A DNA stretch of 64,000 nucleotides, from the NCBI RefSeq assembly GCF_007752535.1, contig NZ_CP036426.1, positions 4,588,001 to 4,652,000 of the forward strand, in the 5' to 3' direction. Made by a program: the position numbers and the translations under genes. Positions 56,293-64,000 of the stretch are shown piece by piece. How positions within the stretch are numbered: the first letter of the stretch is position 1; the number at the start of each line of letters is the position of its first letter. The notes under the pieces are model-generated. The model made no database searches and was not told where the DNA came from. It saw only the letters and a list, made by a program, of their open reading frames with translations. The stretch comes from Tautonia plasticadhaerens (GTDB lineage Bacteria > Planctomycetota > Planctomycetia > Isosphaerales > Isosphaeraceae).

Positions 56293-56779
56293 TTGCGACC
56301 CAGCCCGATAAAGAGACACCAAAGGCCGCCCGGCCAAGAGGTTTGCGTCGAGGCCTTTCGTCCGGGTGAGACGAAGCACCTCGCCAGCATCCGCCCCCGT
56401 ACGCCCTCTCACGTCTCCCGACTGCGACCCGCTTGCCGTCGGACGTTCGTGAACGTGTCGTTGCTTGGTCGACGCTGCCCGAGGCGGTGGAGGCCGACAT
56501 CCTGGCGATGGCCCGGGCCGCTCGCGGGTCGTGAGCCGCAGCACAGGACTGCCGGGGAACTGCACGACTCCGCTCGGTCCGATGTAAAATCATCGCCCTG
56601 GTGCACTTCCGGGGATGATCTTCCGGGATTTGCGGCGGCTCGTCATCATCGGCCAGGGGCCCTCCGGGGGCGATCGCTGGGCCGATATGGTAACCTGGCA
56701 CCCGACATCCAGGGCCGCGGTCTCTCTCCGATCCCGTCCCCCGGAGCGTGTCCCGCCGAGCCACACGGGACGAGGGTTG
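56293..56779. other. interval between tRNA-Leu and the GT4 gene
   Basis: About 487 bp containing the tRNA 3' flank, the possible decayed frame at 56370-56534 and the upstream region of the glycosyltransferase gene. No intact gene is seen. AT content rises near 56580-56620. Confidence 0.55.
56370..56534 (+). pseudogene. possible remnant of a small integrase-associated protein
   Basis: An open frame without start codon, 78 nt after the tRNA, encoding a tail RERVVAWSTLPEAVEADILA then MARAARGS and a stop. This ending resembles short planctomycete proteins of the DPxLAxVVxAWPxLPxxVRAxILAMVxAA type that often follow site-specific recombinase genes. An in-frame stop at 56367 and loss of the start suggest decay. 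The resemblance is from memory and unverified, so this is weak evidence of a former mobile element. Confidence 0.35.
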
Positions 56780-59053
56780 ATGGGCAACTCCGAGATCAAC
56801 AAGATCGCATTCGTCGGCGACTACCTGCCCCGCAAGTGCGGGATCGCCACCTTCACGCACGACATGTACGCCTCGGTCGCGGCCCATAACCCGGACGCCG
56901 AGTGCTTCGTCGTGCCGGTCAACGACCGCCCCGAGGGATACGACTACCCGCCGGAAGTCCGATTCGAGATCGACGAGCAGGACCTGGAGAGCTATCTCCG
57001 GGCGGCCGACTTCCTGAATTTCGCGAACACCGACATCGTCTGCCTCCAGCACGAGTACGGGATCTATGGCGGCCCGGCCGGCAGCCACGTCCTCGGCCTG
57101 CTGCGGGACCTGCGGATGCCGGTCGTCACGACCTTCCACACCGTCCTGCGCGAGCCGGACGCCGACCAGCGTCGGGTCCTGATGCAACTGGCCGACCTCT
57201 CGGCCCGCGTCGTGGTCATGACCCGCCGCGCCCGTGCATTCCTGCGGGAGATCTACGGCGTCCCCGTTGACAAGGTCGACCTGATCGCGCACGGCATCCC
57301 CGACACGCCATTCGTCGAGCCGGATCTGTTCAAGGTGCAGTTCGGCGTCGAGGGACGGCCGGTGGCGCTGACGTTCGGCCTGCTCTCGCCCAACAAGGGC
57401 GTCGAGCACATGCTCCGGGCCATGCCTGCGCTGCTGGGAGAGTTCCCGGATCTCGTCTACATCATCCTGGGGGCGACCCACCCGGACCTGGTCCGCCAGC
57501 AGGGCGAACGCTATCGACTCGGCCTGGAGCGGCTGGCGAGGTCGCTGGGGATCGAGAAGAACGTCACCTTCTACAACCGGTTCGTCGAGCTGGACCAGCT
57601 GACCGAGTTCATCCGGGCGGCCGACGTCTACGTGACCCCGTACCTCAACCCGGCGCAGATCACCTCGGGGACGCTGGCCTACTCGTTCGGCTGCGGCAAG
57701 GCGATCGTCTCGACGCCGTACTGGCATGCCGAGGAACTCCTCGCCGACGGCCTCGGGATCCTGGTGCCGTTCGCCGACCCGCAGGCCCTGGCCCGGGAGA
57801 TCGGCGGGCTGCTGCGCGACGCGGGGCGGCGGCGGGCGATGAGTCATACGGCCTACGGGCTCGGCCGCGAGATGGTCTGGGGGCGGTCCGCCCACCATTA
57901 CACGGAGTCGTTCCAGCGGGCACGCCTCGGTCGCCAGGCCCAACCGCCCCGGCCGCTGGCGGTCCGGACCCTGGCCGAGCAGCGGGCCGAGCTGCCCGAC
58001 TGGCGGCTCGACCACCTCGCGCGGCTGACCGACTCGACGGGCATCTTCCAGCACGCCACCTACACGATCCCGAGCTTCGCGGACGGCTACTGCACGGACG
58101 ACAACGCCCGCGCCCTGTTGCTGACCGTGCTCCTGGGGGAGGTGGGCCAGGATGGGCCGGTAGTCCGGCGCGTCGCCACGGCCTCGGCGGCGTTCCTCCA
58201 GGCGGCCTTCGATCGCGACCGGGGGCGATTCCGGAACTTCATGGGCATCGACCGCCGCTGGCTGGAGGAGGTCGGGTCGGAGGATTGCCAGGGGCGTGCC
58301 ATCTGGGCGCTGGGGACGTGCGTGGGCCGGTCCCATCGGACCGACATGCCGTCCTGGGCCGCGTCCTACTTCGAGCTGGCCCTGCCGTGCGTCCCGGAGA
58401 TGTCCTCGCCCCGGGCCTGGGCGTTCGGCCTGCTCGGCGTCCAGGAATACCTCCGCCGGTTCGGCGGGGACCGGGCCACCGGGCAGGCCCGCGACGCGTT
58501 GACGGGGCTGCTGGTCGGGCTCCATGAGCGGACTGCCACGCCCGACTGGCCCTGGTTCGAGGAGGTCCTGGCCTACGACAACGCCCGGCTGCCGCACGCC
58601 CTCATCGCCGTCGGGCGGGACGGGGGGGACGCGCGGGCGATGGAGATCGGCCTGGAGGCACTGGGATGGCTGGTCGGGGTGCAACGTGCGCCCCAGGGCC
58701 ACTTCCGGGCGATCGGCTGCCATGGGTTCTACCCCAAGGGCCGGGAGCCGGCCCGGTTCGACCAGCAACCGATCGAGGCCAATGCGACGGTGGCCGCCTG
58801 CCTCGAGGCGTACCGGGCGACGCAGGACCCCCGCTGGCTGGACGAGGCCCGATCCGCCTTCGAGTGGTTCCTCGGCCGCAACGACCTCGGCCAGGATCTC
58901 TACGACCCCGCAACCGGGGGCTGCTGCGACGGGCTCCAGGAGGACCGGGTCAACCGGAACCAGGGGGCCGAGTCGACCCTCGCGTTCCTGCTCTCGCTCG
59001 CCGAGATGAACCGGCTGGAAAGTTCCCTGGTCGCGTTCCGCCAGGTGCGGTAG
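56780..59053 (+). CDS. GT4-type glycosyltransferase fused to an alpha/alpha-barrel domain
   Basis: 757 residues. The N-terminal half (about 1-385) is a GT-B, GT4-like glycosyltransferase: KCGIATFTHDMY near the start, LQHEYGIYGG, TFHTVL, HGIPD, LLSPNKGVEHML, ILGATHPD and TSGTLAYSFGCGKAIVSTPYWHAEELL (nucleotide-sugar site). The C-terminal half (about 400-757) is a helix-rich domain of (alpha/alpha)6 type with YCTDDNARALL and CQGRAIWALGTCVG repeats, resembling glycoside-processing barrels. The donor and acceptor are unknown. It stands 59 nt ahead of a GH130 gene, so they may act on the same oligosaccharide. The ATG at 56780 was chosen for the family start. Confidence 0.9.
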   Translation: MGNSEINKIAFVGDYLPRKCGIATFTHDMYASVAAHNPDAECFVVPVNDRPEGYDYPPEVRFEIDEQDLESYLRAADFLNFANTDIVCLQHEYGIYGGPAGSHVLGLLRDLRMPVVTTFHTVLREPDADQRRVLMQLADLSARVVVMTRRARAFLREIYGVPVDKVDLIAHGIPDTPFVEPDLFKVQFGVEGRPVALTFGLLSPNKGVEHMLRAMPALLGEFPDLVYIILGATHPDLVRQQGERYRLGLERLARSLGIEKNVTFYNRFVELDQLTEFIRAADVYVTPYLNPAQITSGTLAYSFGCGKAIVSTPYWHAEELLADGLGILVPFADPQALAREIGGLLRDAGRRRAMSHTAYGLGREMVWGRSAHHYTESFQRARLGRQAQPPRPLAVRTLAEQRAELPDWRLDHLARLTDSTGIFQHATYTIPSFADGYCTDDNARALLLTVLLGEVGQDGPVVRRVATASAAFLQAAFDRDRGRFRNFMGIDRRWLEEVGSEDCQGRAIWALGTCVGRSHRTDMPSWAASYFELALPCVPEMSSPRAWAFGLLGVQEYLRRFGGDRATGQARDALTGLLVGLHERTATPDWPWFEEVLAYDNARLPHALIAVGRDGGDARAMEIGLEALGWLVGVQRAPQGHFRAIGCHGFYPKGREPARFDQQPIEANATVAACLEAYRATQDPRWLDEARSAFEWFLGRNDLGQDLYDPATGGCCDGLQEDRVNRNQGAESTLAFLLSLAEMNRLESSLVAFRQVR

Positions 59054-59111
59054 TGTCGGGCCTCCCAGGGACGGGTCGCTCCCCCTCGCAGCGAGGTCGC
59101 TAGTCTCCCCC

Positions 59112-60563
59112 ATGGATGTTCATCGCACCGGGATCGTCCTCAAGCCGACCAATTCGCGGGTCGTCATGAGGCCGTTCGAACCCACGAGCGAGCACCGGTT
59201 CGAGAAGATCATCGCCCGCGTCTCGTCCCTGTCCGAGCCGGAGGTCGACTCCCTGCTCGAGGGCGTGATGCGGGAGTTCCGCGGGCGGCACCAGCGGACC
59301 CGCGAATTCTTCCTGCATCGCTTCGACCAGGTGCGGCATCACCTGCACACCGACCGGTCGATCGGCGAGGCCCGTCGCCTGCTGATTGGCTCCTATTTCA
59401 GCCAGGAGTACGCGCTGGAATCGGCCGCCCTGTTCAACCCGTCGATGATCTGGCACCCCGACCAGTCGGGCCTGCCCGACGGGTCCCGCCGGTTCATCCT
59501 CAGCCTGCGGGCCACCGGCGAGGGGCATATCTCCTCGATCACCTTCCGCTCCGGCGTGATCGACGCCGGGAACCGGATCCGCATGGACGAGCCGACCCGG
59601 TTCGTCACGGCCCCGGACCTCGTGCCCAACGCCCTCTACGACACGCACCTTTTCGACCTCAAGCTGACCGAGCTGGGCATCAACGGCACGCTGACCGGAC
59701 AGGTGATCGCCGCCCTGGGCGACCGGTTTACGCTCGCCGAGCTGGAGCAGACGATCCGCAACGTCCTGCGGCACAATCGGGCCCGCCAGCGCGAGTTCGA
59801 GCCGATCGCCCACACCATGGTGACGCTGGCGAAGGCCAACTACGAGATCCGCTTCGAGGCGGAGATGGACGTCTCGGAACGGATCATCTTCCCGTCGTCT
59901 CCCGCCGAGACCAACGGGATCGAGGACGCCCGCTTCGTCCATTTCACCCACGACGACGGCAGGACCTGCTACTACGCCACCTATACCGCGTATGACGGCC
60001 GGGTCGTCCTGCCCCAGATGCTCGAGACCGAGGACTTCCTCCACTTCAAGGTGAGCACCCTGAACGGGCCGGAGGTCCGGAACAAGGGGTTCGCCCTCTT
60101 CCCGCGGCGCGTCAACGGCCAGTTCGCGATGCTCTCGAGGCAGGACAACGAGAACATCTACCTGATGTACTCCGACATGCCGCACTTCTGGTTCACCAAG
60201 GAGCTGATCGCCAGGCCGACGTACCCCTGGGAGTTCGTCCAGCTGGGCAACTGCGGCTCGCCGATCGAGACCGAGGCCGGCTGGCTCGTGCTGACCCACG
60301 GGGTCGGGGCGATGCGGAAGTATGCCATGGGCGCCTTCCTCCTCGACCTCGACGACCCCTCCCGCGTGATCGGGCGGCTGGAGGCACCCCTGCTGGAGCC
60401 GAACGAGAACGAGCGCGAGGGCTACGTCCCGAACGTCGTCTACAGCTGCGGGGCCGCCCTGCACGGCCGCGAACTCATCATCCCCTACGCCATGTCCGAC
60501 TACGCGAGCACGTTCGCCACCGTCCCGCTCGACGACGTGCTGGGGGCGATGACCCGCGCCTGA
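59112..60563 (+). CDS. GH130 family protein, long form
   Basis: 483 residues. An N-terminal region of about 200 residues (KPTNSRVVMRPFEP, helical) precedes a five-bladed propeller typical of GH130. The GIEDARFVHF segment matches the family's conserved ED-P/A-R motif around the proposed catalytic acid. Other blades carry YYATYTAYDGR, NKGFALFPRRVNGQFAML and WLVLTHGVGAMRKYAMGAFLLDL. GH130 enzymes are mannoside phosphorylases or beta-1,2-mannosidases, and the substrate here cannot be told. It follows the GT gene by 58 nt, suggesting an operon, and converges on a second GH130 gene only 9 nt away. Confidence 0.9.
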   Translation: MDVHRTGIVLKPTNSRVVMRPFEPTSEHRFEKIIARVSSLSEPEVDSLLEGVMREFRGRHQRTREFFLHRFDQVRHHLHTDRSIGEARRLLIGSYFSQEYALESAALFNPSMIWHPDQSGLPDGSRRFILSLRATGEGHISSITFRSGVIDAGNRIRMDEPTRFVTAPDLVPNALYDTHLFDLKLTELGINGTLTGQVIAALGDRFTLAELEQTIRNVLRHNRARQREFEPIAHTMVTLAKANYEIRFEAEMDVSERIIFPSSPAETNGIEDARFVHFTHDDGRTCYYATYTAYDGRVVLPQMLETEDFLHFKVSTLNGPEVRNKGFALFPRRVNGQFAMLSRQDNENIYLMYSDMPHFWFTKELIARPTYPWEFVQLGNCGSPIETEAGWLVLTHGVGAMRKYAMGAFLLDLDDPSRVIGRLEAPLLEPNENEREGYVPNVVYSCGAALHGRELIIPYAMSDYASTFATVPLDDVLGAMTRA

Positions 60564-60572
60564 CTCGATCGA

Positions 60573-61643
60573 TCACCCCGGGGCGACCATCGCCCAGAGC
60601 AGCTCCTCCAGCGAGAATTCCGCGACCGCCGAACAGGTGTCGGCGGCACCGTAATAGACGAGCAGGCGGTCGTCGTCCCGGACCACTCCGGTCGGGAAGA
60701 CGACCTCCGGCACGAAGCCGAGGACCTCGAACTCGGCCTCGGGCTCGAAGAACGGCCACGCCGTCCGACGGATCACCCGGGTCGGGTCGTCCAGGTCCAA
60801 CAGGGCCGCGCCCCCGCAATAGGCACCGACCTCCCCCGGCCGGACGGGACGGCGGTTGCCGTGGTAGATCTCCAGCCAGCCCCCTTCGACCCGGATCGGC
60901 GGCGCCCCCGCCCCGACCCGTCCCGCCTGCCAGTCGCCCCCCGAAAGATCCAGCGGGGCGTGCCCTCCCCAGTGGATCAGGTCGGGCGACCGCGCGACCC
61001 ACATCTCGGGCCTTGTGAACGGGGTCCCGCAGACCGGCCGGTGCAGTGCCGCGAACGAGCCGGCGACTTGCTCCGGGAAGAGGACCACGTCCTTGTTCTC
61101 GGGACAGAAGACGATCCCGTGCCGCTCGAACGACCGGAAATCGGCCGTCGAGGCCAGGGCCGTCGCCGGCCCGTGCCGCGAGACGGCCACGTAGGTCACG
61201 TAGAATCGGCCCGCGATCGGGGTGATCCGGGGGTCCTCGACCCCGTACTCCTCCGCCTCCCCCTCCGGACGGAACGTGACGTCGAGGACAGTCCTCGCGG
61301 TGCGACCGCTCCGGCCGCAGAGGACGACCCGCAAGTGGGACGTGAACGTGAGCCGGACGACCCCGTCGGCCTTGCGCCGGACCACCCTCGGGTCGATCGG
61401 CTCCCAGTCCGAGTCGGGGACCCAGTCGATCCTCAGCCCTTCGGCCGGCTCCCACCTCGGCAGGCCGATGAACCCCGGACGCCGCTCCCGAGGGCGCTCG
61501 GCCACCCGAGCGAGCATCACGACCTCGTCGCCGACCCGGCATGCGCCGGGGTTGAAGGCGCCGACGACCTCGAAGTCGTCTCGGGTCGCGGGCACGTCGC
61601 CGGGTTCGAGCAGGATCCGGGTCGACCGCCGACGGGTATTCAT
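60573..61643 (-). CDS. GH130 family protein, short form
   Basis: 356 residues, the usual length of the family. Blade motifs: FNPGACRVGDEVVMLARVAER, EEYGVEDPRITPIAGRFYVTYVAVS (catalytic-acid segment), KDVVLFPEQVAGSFAALHRP, GAGAPPIRVEGGWLEIYHGN and CGGAALLDLDDPTRVI. Activity is predicted on beta-mannosides by phosphorolysis or hydrolysis. The ATG at 61643 overlaps the stop of the oxidoreductase gene (ATGA, 61640-61643), so these two are translationally coupled. It differs strongly from the plus-strand GH130 and so is not a recent duplicate. Confidence 0.92.
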   Translation of the reverse strand: MNTRRRSTRILLEPGDVPATRDDFEVVGAFNPGACRVGDEVVMLARVAERPRERRPGFIGLPRWEPAEGLRIDWVPDSDWEPIDPRVVRRKADGVVRLTFTSHLRVVLCGRSGRTARTVLDVTFRPEGEAEEYGVEDPRITPIAGRFYVTYVAVSRHGPATALASTADFRSFERHGIVFCPENKDVVLFPEQVAGSFAALHRPVCGTPFTRPEMWVARSPDLIHWGGHAPLDLSGGDWQAGRVGAGAPPIRVEGGWLEIYHGNRRPVRPGEVGAYCGGAALLDLDDPTRVIRRTAWPFFEPEAEFEVLGFVPEVVFPTGVVRDDDRLLVYYGAADTCSAVAEFSLEELLWAMVAPG

Positions 61644-62767
61644 CGGTGGACCCCATTCTGATGGGCCATCGCGTCGGCCTCGCAGGCGACCGCGAGCGAT
61701 TCCCGGCCGTTCGACTCGGTGACCACGCGGCGGTGAGTCCGGTCCCGGAGCCAGGCCACCTGGTCTCCCATCATCGCGCGGAGCAGCCGGCAGTAGAGGG
61801 GAGACTTCGACTGGCCGTCCCCGGACGCGAGCTCGATCACCTGTGAGGCGTCGATCGCCTTGCCCCGGCCCCGACATTCGCGGTCCTTGCCGCCGAAAGA
61901 GGCGTCGACGTCGATCCTGGCCCCGGGGAAGAGGCCGCAGAGGTCGCGCGTCTGCCGCTCATCCACGAGCGCCCGGATCCGGACTCGCGTCGGCACCCAG
62001 TCGTAAAGGGTCAGGTCGCCGCGCTCGAAGACGAGCCGGAGTTCCTGGCGATCCATCCGCCCGACCTGGTGGAAGCCGTGGTAGAAGTCGACCAGGGCCG
62101 AGTCGCCGTAGCGGACCGTGCAGTGGACGTGCTCCTCGATCGCGGTCCCGGGCCGGACCCCGACCTGCGCCGACTCGAGTCGGCCGGCCCCGAGCCATCC
62201 CTCGAAGAGGTCGAAGAAGTGGACGCCATGCTCCACGAAGATGCCGCCGCTCCTGGTCCGGTCCCAGAACCAGTGCCCCTCCGGCAGGTTCTCGTCCGAG
62301 GCATAATTCTCGAACGACCCGCGCAGCACCTCGCCGAGCACCCGGCCCTCGACCAGCCGCCTCACGGCGTCGAAGAGGGGGTTGTACCGCTGCATCAGGT
62401 TGGTGACGAGCAGGAGATCGCGCGACCGGGCGACGGCGATCAGCTCGTCGGCCTGGCCGACGGTCATGGCCAGCGGCTTCTCGACGATCACGTGCTTGCC
62501 GGCCTCCAGCGCGGCCAGCGCCTGATCGTGGTGGAGGAATGGCGGGGTGGCGATGTAGACGACGTCGAGGTCGCCCCGGCCGAGGAACGCGCCGAGGTCA
62601 TCGGTGTTCTCGACCCCGAAGCGGGAGGCCGCGGCGAGCGAAGCGGGCCGGTGAGTGGCCGCCATGCCGACGAGCCCGACCCCGGGCACCTGCGTGAATT
62701 GCTGGAGCGCGAACAGGCCGAAACCGCCGCAGCCGATCACCCCCAATCCGATGCGATCATCGTCCAC
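61640..62767 (-). CDS. Gfo/Idh/MocA-family oxidoreductase
   Basis: 375 residues from the GTG at 62767. The Rossmann motif GVIGCGGFGLFALQQF is near the N-terminus, followed by DVVYIATPPFLHHDQALAALEAGKHVIVEKPLAM with the family EKP lysine, and the C-terminal sheet domain (GHWFWDRTRSGGIFVEHGVHFFDLF). It is probably an NAD(P)-dependent sugar dehydrogenase/epimerase or an NAD-dependent glycoside-processing enzyme. The GTG start has GGA 5-7 nt upstream. An ATG at 62863 would add 32 residues that look non-conserved. It is coupled to the GH130 gene by a 4-nt overlap, which suggests action on the same sugar. Confidence 0.88.
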   Translation of the reverse strand: MDDDRIGLGVIGCGGFGLFALQQFTQVPGVGLVGMAATHRPASLAAASRFGVENTDDLGAFLGRGDLDVVYIATPPFLHHDQALAALEAGKHVIVEKPLAMTVGQADELIAVARSRDLLLVTNLMQRYNPLFDAVRRLVEGRVLGEVLRGSFENYASDENLPEGHWFWDRTRSGGIFVEHGVHFFDLFEGWLGAGRLESAQVGVRPGTAIEEHVHCTVRYGDSALVDFYHGFHQVGRMDRQELRLVFERGDLTLYDWVPTRVRIRALVDERQTRDLCGLFPGARIDVDASFGGKDRECRGRGKAIDASQVIELASGDGQSKSPLYCRLLRAMMGDQVAWLRDRTHRRVVTESNGRESLAVACEADAMAHQNGVHR

Positions 62768-62955
62768 GGGCTTCCGTCCTCGGGGCTGGGGGGTTCGGGC
62801 GGCCGCGGGACTTCCTGCATCCGCCTCGCTCCGGGAGATGCCGGACCGCTGCCCATTATACATGGGGAGGAGGTGAAGGGCTCGAATCCGAAGTGCAAGC
62901 GACTTTTCGGCTCGAGCCGCGTCGGCGGGCTCGATCTCCCGGGCGATTGAACCAC

Positions 62956-63041
62956 CCAAGAGTGGACTTGGTCAGACGCTTTCACTACTTAATATCCCCC
63001 GGGGTCGAACCCCGATGTGGGTTCGACCCCCACCTCCGGCA
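62956..63041 (+). pseudogene. decayed tRNA-Leu
   Basis: Relative of the tRNA-Leu at 56208-56292. The anticodon-loop word ACTTAATATCCCC, the long variable arm CGGGGTCGAACCCCG, the T-arm GTGGGTTCGACCCCCAC and the acceptor 3' end CTCCGGCA are kept. D-arm remnants TGG and CAGACGC are also visible. The 5' acceptor strand (CCAAGAG) no longer pairs with CTCCGGC, and the anticodon stem is lost. It is therefore not a functional tRNA. It may be the 3' tRNA fragment of an old attachment site. Confidence 0.75.
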
Positions 63042-63089
63042 CTCCCCCCAGCTCATCTCGGACCTCCCGTGGGAGCGGGGTGGGTCGGC

Positions 63090-63479
63090 CTACGGAGGCG
63101 GGGAGGCGGCGGCGGCGGGGTGGGGTTGGCCCTCCTGATCCCAGGCGGCGAGCACGACGCTGTCGCCGCCCTCGATCGAGAACCATTCCCGGTGGAGCAA
63201 CCGGCCGCCCCGGCTCATGGTCAGCTCGTGTCGCCCGGCGGGCAGCTCGAAGACGAGGGGTTCGTAGCGACGTTCCCGGACGTCGAGTGAGATGCCGCCG
63301 ACGCTCAGCTCGACGCCGGGCTCCGTGACGTGGACCACCACCTCACCGGTCCTCGGGCCGCTGTGCTCCGCGACGAAGCCCAGGACGACCACCCCCAGCG
63401 CCCCCCCTCCGGCCGCCCGGGACGCCCAGACGACTAGCGACGGGGGCATCAGCGCCGCGAACATCCCCAGAGTTACCAT
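63090..63479 (-). CDS. small membrane-anchored PEGA-like protein
   Basis: 129 residues. The N-terminal hydrophobic stretch (MFAALMPPSLVVWASRAAGGGALGVVVLGF) anchors a beta-rich domain of PEGA type: GEVVVHVTEPGVELSVGGI, then YEPLVFELPAGRHELTM and EWFSIEGGDSVVL. PEGA domains are small surface-associated repeats found in planctomycete envelope and kinase proteins. The tail is Pro/Ala-rich. The ATG at 63479 has GGGAGGTGA just upstream, which decides the start against the longer frame. The role is unknown. It lies 212 nt downstream of the partial gene at the window edge. Confidence 0.75.
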   Translation of the reverse strand: MVTLGMFAALMPPSLVVWASRAAGGGALGVVVLGFVAEHSGPRTGEVVVHVTEPGVELSVGGISLDVRERRYEPLVFELPAGRHELTMSRGGRLLHREWFSIEGGDSVVLAAWDQEGQPHPAAAASPPP

Positions 63480-63690
63480 CACGTCACCTCCCGATTCTCG
63501 GGTTAAAGCCCGGCGATCCCGGGCGTCCCCCTGACCCGGGACGCCCGGCCGGCCGATTGGGGCCAGTCGCGGGGCGCGCAGGGAGATCGCCCCGGGCGAG
63601 ACGGGGGCCCCATCTTCCCGTCCCGGTCCATCCATCCGGAGCAGGGCCCGCCAGGGGCGGCCTCGGTGGCCGTCCCGGCGCCGGCCCATT

Positions 63691-64000
63691 TCAGTCGTCG
63701 ACGGCCTCGCCCGAGGGTGGGGGTCGGCCGACGAGGCGGAGTTCCCCGAGGTTCGAGGCGTCCAGGTATCTCAGCCCGTGGTACTCCGGGAACCACGAGA
63801 GCCAGGCGGAGCGTTCGGCCACCGGCTCGGACTGGGGGGCGTCGGTGGTGGCGGGGGCGTCCTTGTCGGCGACGGCCACGTCGAGGCCGATGCGGACGCC
63901 GGGGACGAGGTCGGTCGGCCGGTCGGGATAGCGGTCGTAGGGCCGGACCGCCCACTCGTAGGTGGTCAGCCCGCCGGAGCGACGGGACGCCATCCGGGAG
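63691..64000 (-). CDS. carbohydrate-binding (CBM9-like) domain, N-terminus beyond the window
   Basis: The last ~102 residues of a leftward gene. TTYEWAVRPYDRYPDRPTD, then PGVRIGLDVAVADKDAP and a final LGELRLVGRPP are a typical CBM9/DOMON-type beta-sandwich ending. An ATG at 63993 exists, but the frame stays open to the window edge and the domain is incomplete at its start, so the true start is probably outside. Such domains usually sit at the end of larger secreted proteins. Confidence 0.6.
   Translation of the reverse strand, partial: SRMASRRSGGLTTYEWAVRPYDRYPDRPTDLVPGVRIGLDVAVADKDAPATTDAPQSEPVAERSAWLSWFPEYHGLRYLDASNLGELRLVGRPPPSGEAVDD

Noticed and set aside
62956-63041. A second functional tRNA-Leu
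   Set aside because: Acceptor and anticodon stems do not pair, so it is called a pseudogene.

Overview
The window is about 70% GC and carries marker families of Planctomycetota. These are paired planctomycete cytochrome-c/DUF1549/DUF1553 proteins with DUF1501 partners, a DUF1559 prepilin-like protein, a spirochaete/planctomycete/mitochondrial-type EF-G, and very large pseudopilins. An Isosphaeraceae-like member is the best guess. This rests on family content and base composition, since no rRNA is present.

Layout. 1-8144 (minus): two tandem PSCyt/DUF1549/DUF1553 + DUF1501 pairs, probably one operon with overlapping or nearly touching genes. 8145-9032: gene-free, with a degenerate direct repeat. 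9033-13689: rlmN-like methyltransferase (minus), then HtrA protease, a lipoprotein and apt (plus). 13710-17018 (minus): bamA followed by a small BamE-like membrane protein. 17321-40263 (minus): a 23-kb type II secretion/type IV pilus-like locus. Read in transcription order it is gspE-pilT-gspE-gspF-gspG-gspG'-gspH-gspI-gspJ-gspK-DUF1559, and a strong U-tract terminator closes it. The pseudopilins are 380 to 2242 residues long, against roughly 130-330 in classical systems. 40740-47628 (minus): ppdK, a DUF3179 protein, a DUF3124 lipoprotein and fusA. 47629-48892: gene-free, with repeats. 48893-51573 (plus): a degenerate signal-peptidase-fold protein, a HIT hydrolase and a PIN/TRAM membrane protein. 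51810-55051: a PpiC-type foldase and a gamma-glutamyltranspeptidase, divergently transcribed. 55259-56144: an HU-like DNA-binding protein and a cupin. 56208-63041: an intact tRNA-Leu(UAA), a four-gene glycan block (GT4 fused to an alpha/alpha barrel, two GH130 proteins, one Gfo/Idh/MocA oxidoreductase) and a decayed second tRNA-Leu. 63090-64000: a PEGA-type membrane protein and the end of a carbohydrate-binding-like protein.

How it fits together. Much of the window concerns the cell envelope: BamA with a BamE-like partner, HtrA and PpiC-type chaperone/proteases, lipoproteins, and a large pseudopilus machine. The most unusual system is the pseudopilus locus, which follows the order of a T2SS operon but has a PilT retraction ATPase and giant tip-type pilins. 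It has no secretin, GspC, GspL/M or prepilin peptidase inside the window. The tRNA-bounded glycan block looks like an old integrated island.

Many genes end with very stable GC-rich hairpins lacking a clear U-tract, which seem to be the normal terminator style here. Start codons were chosen from signal peptides, prepilin leaders, family N-termini and Shine-Dalgarno spacing, so several are shorter than the maximal open frame.
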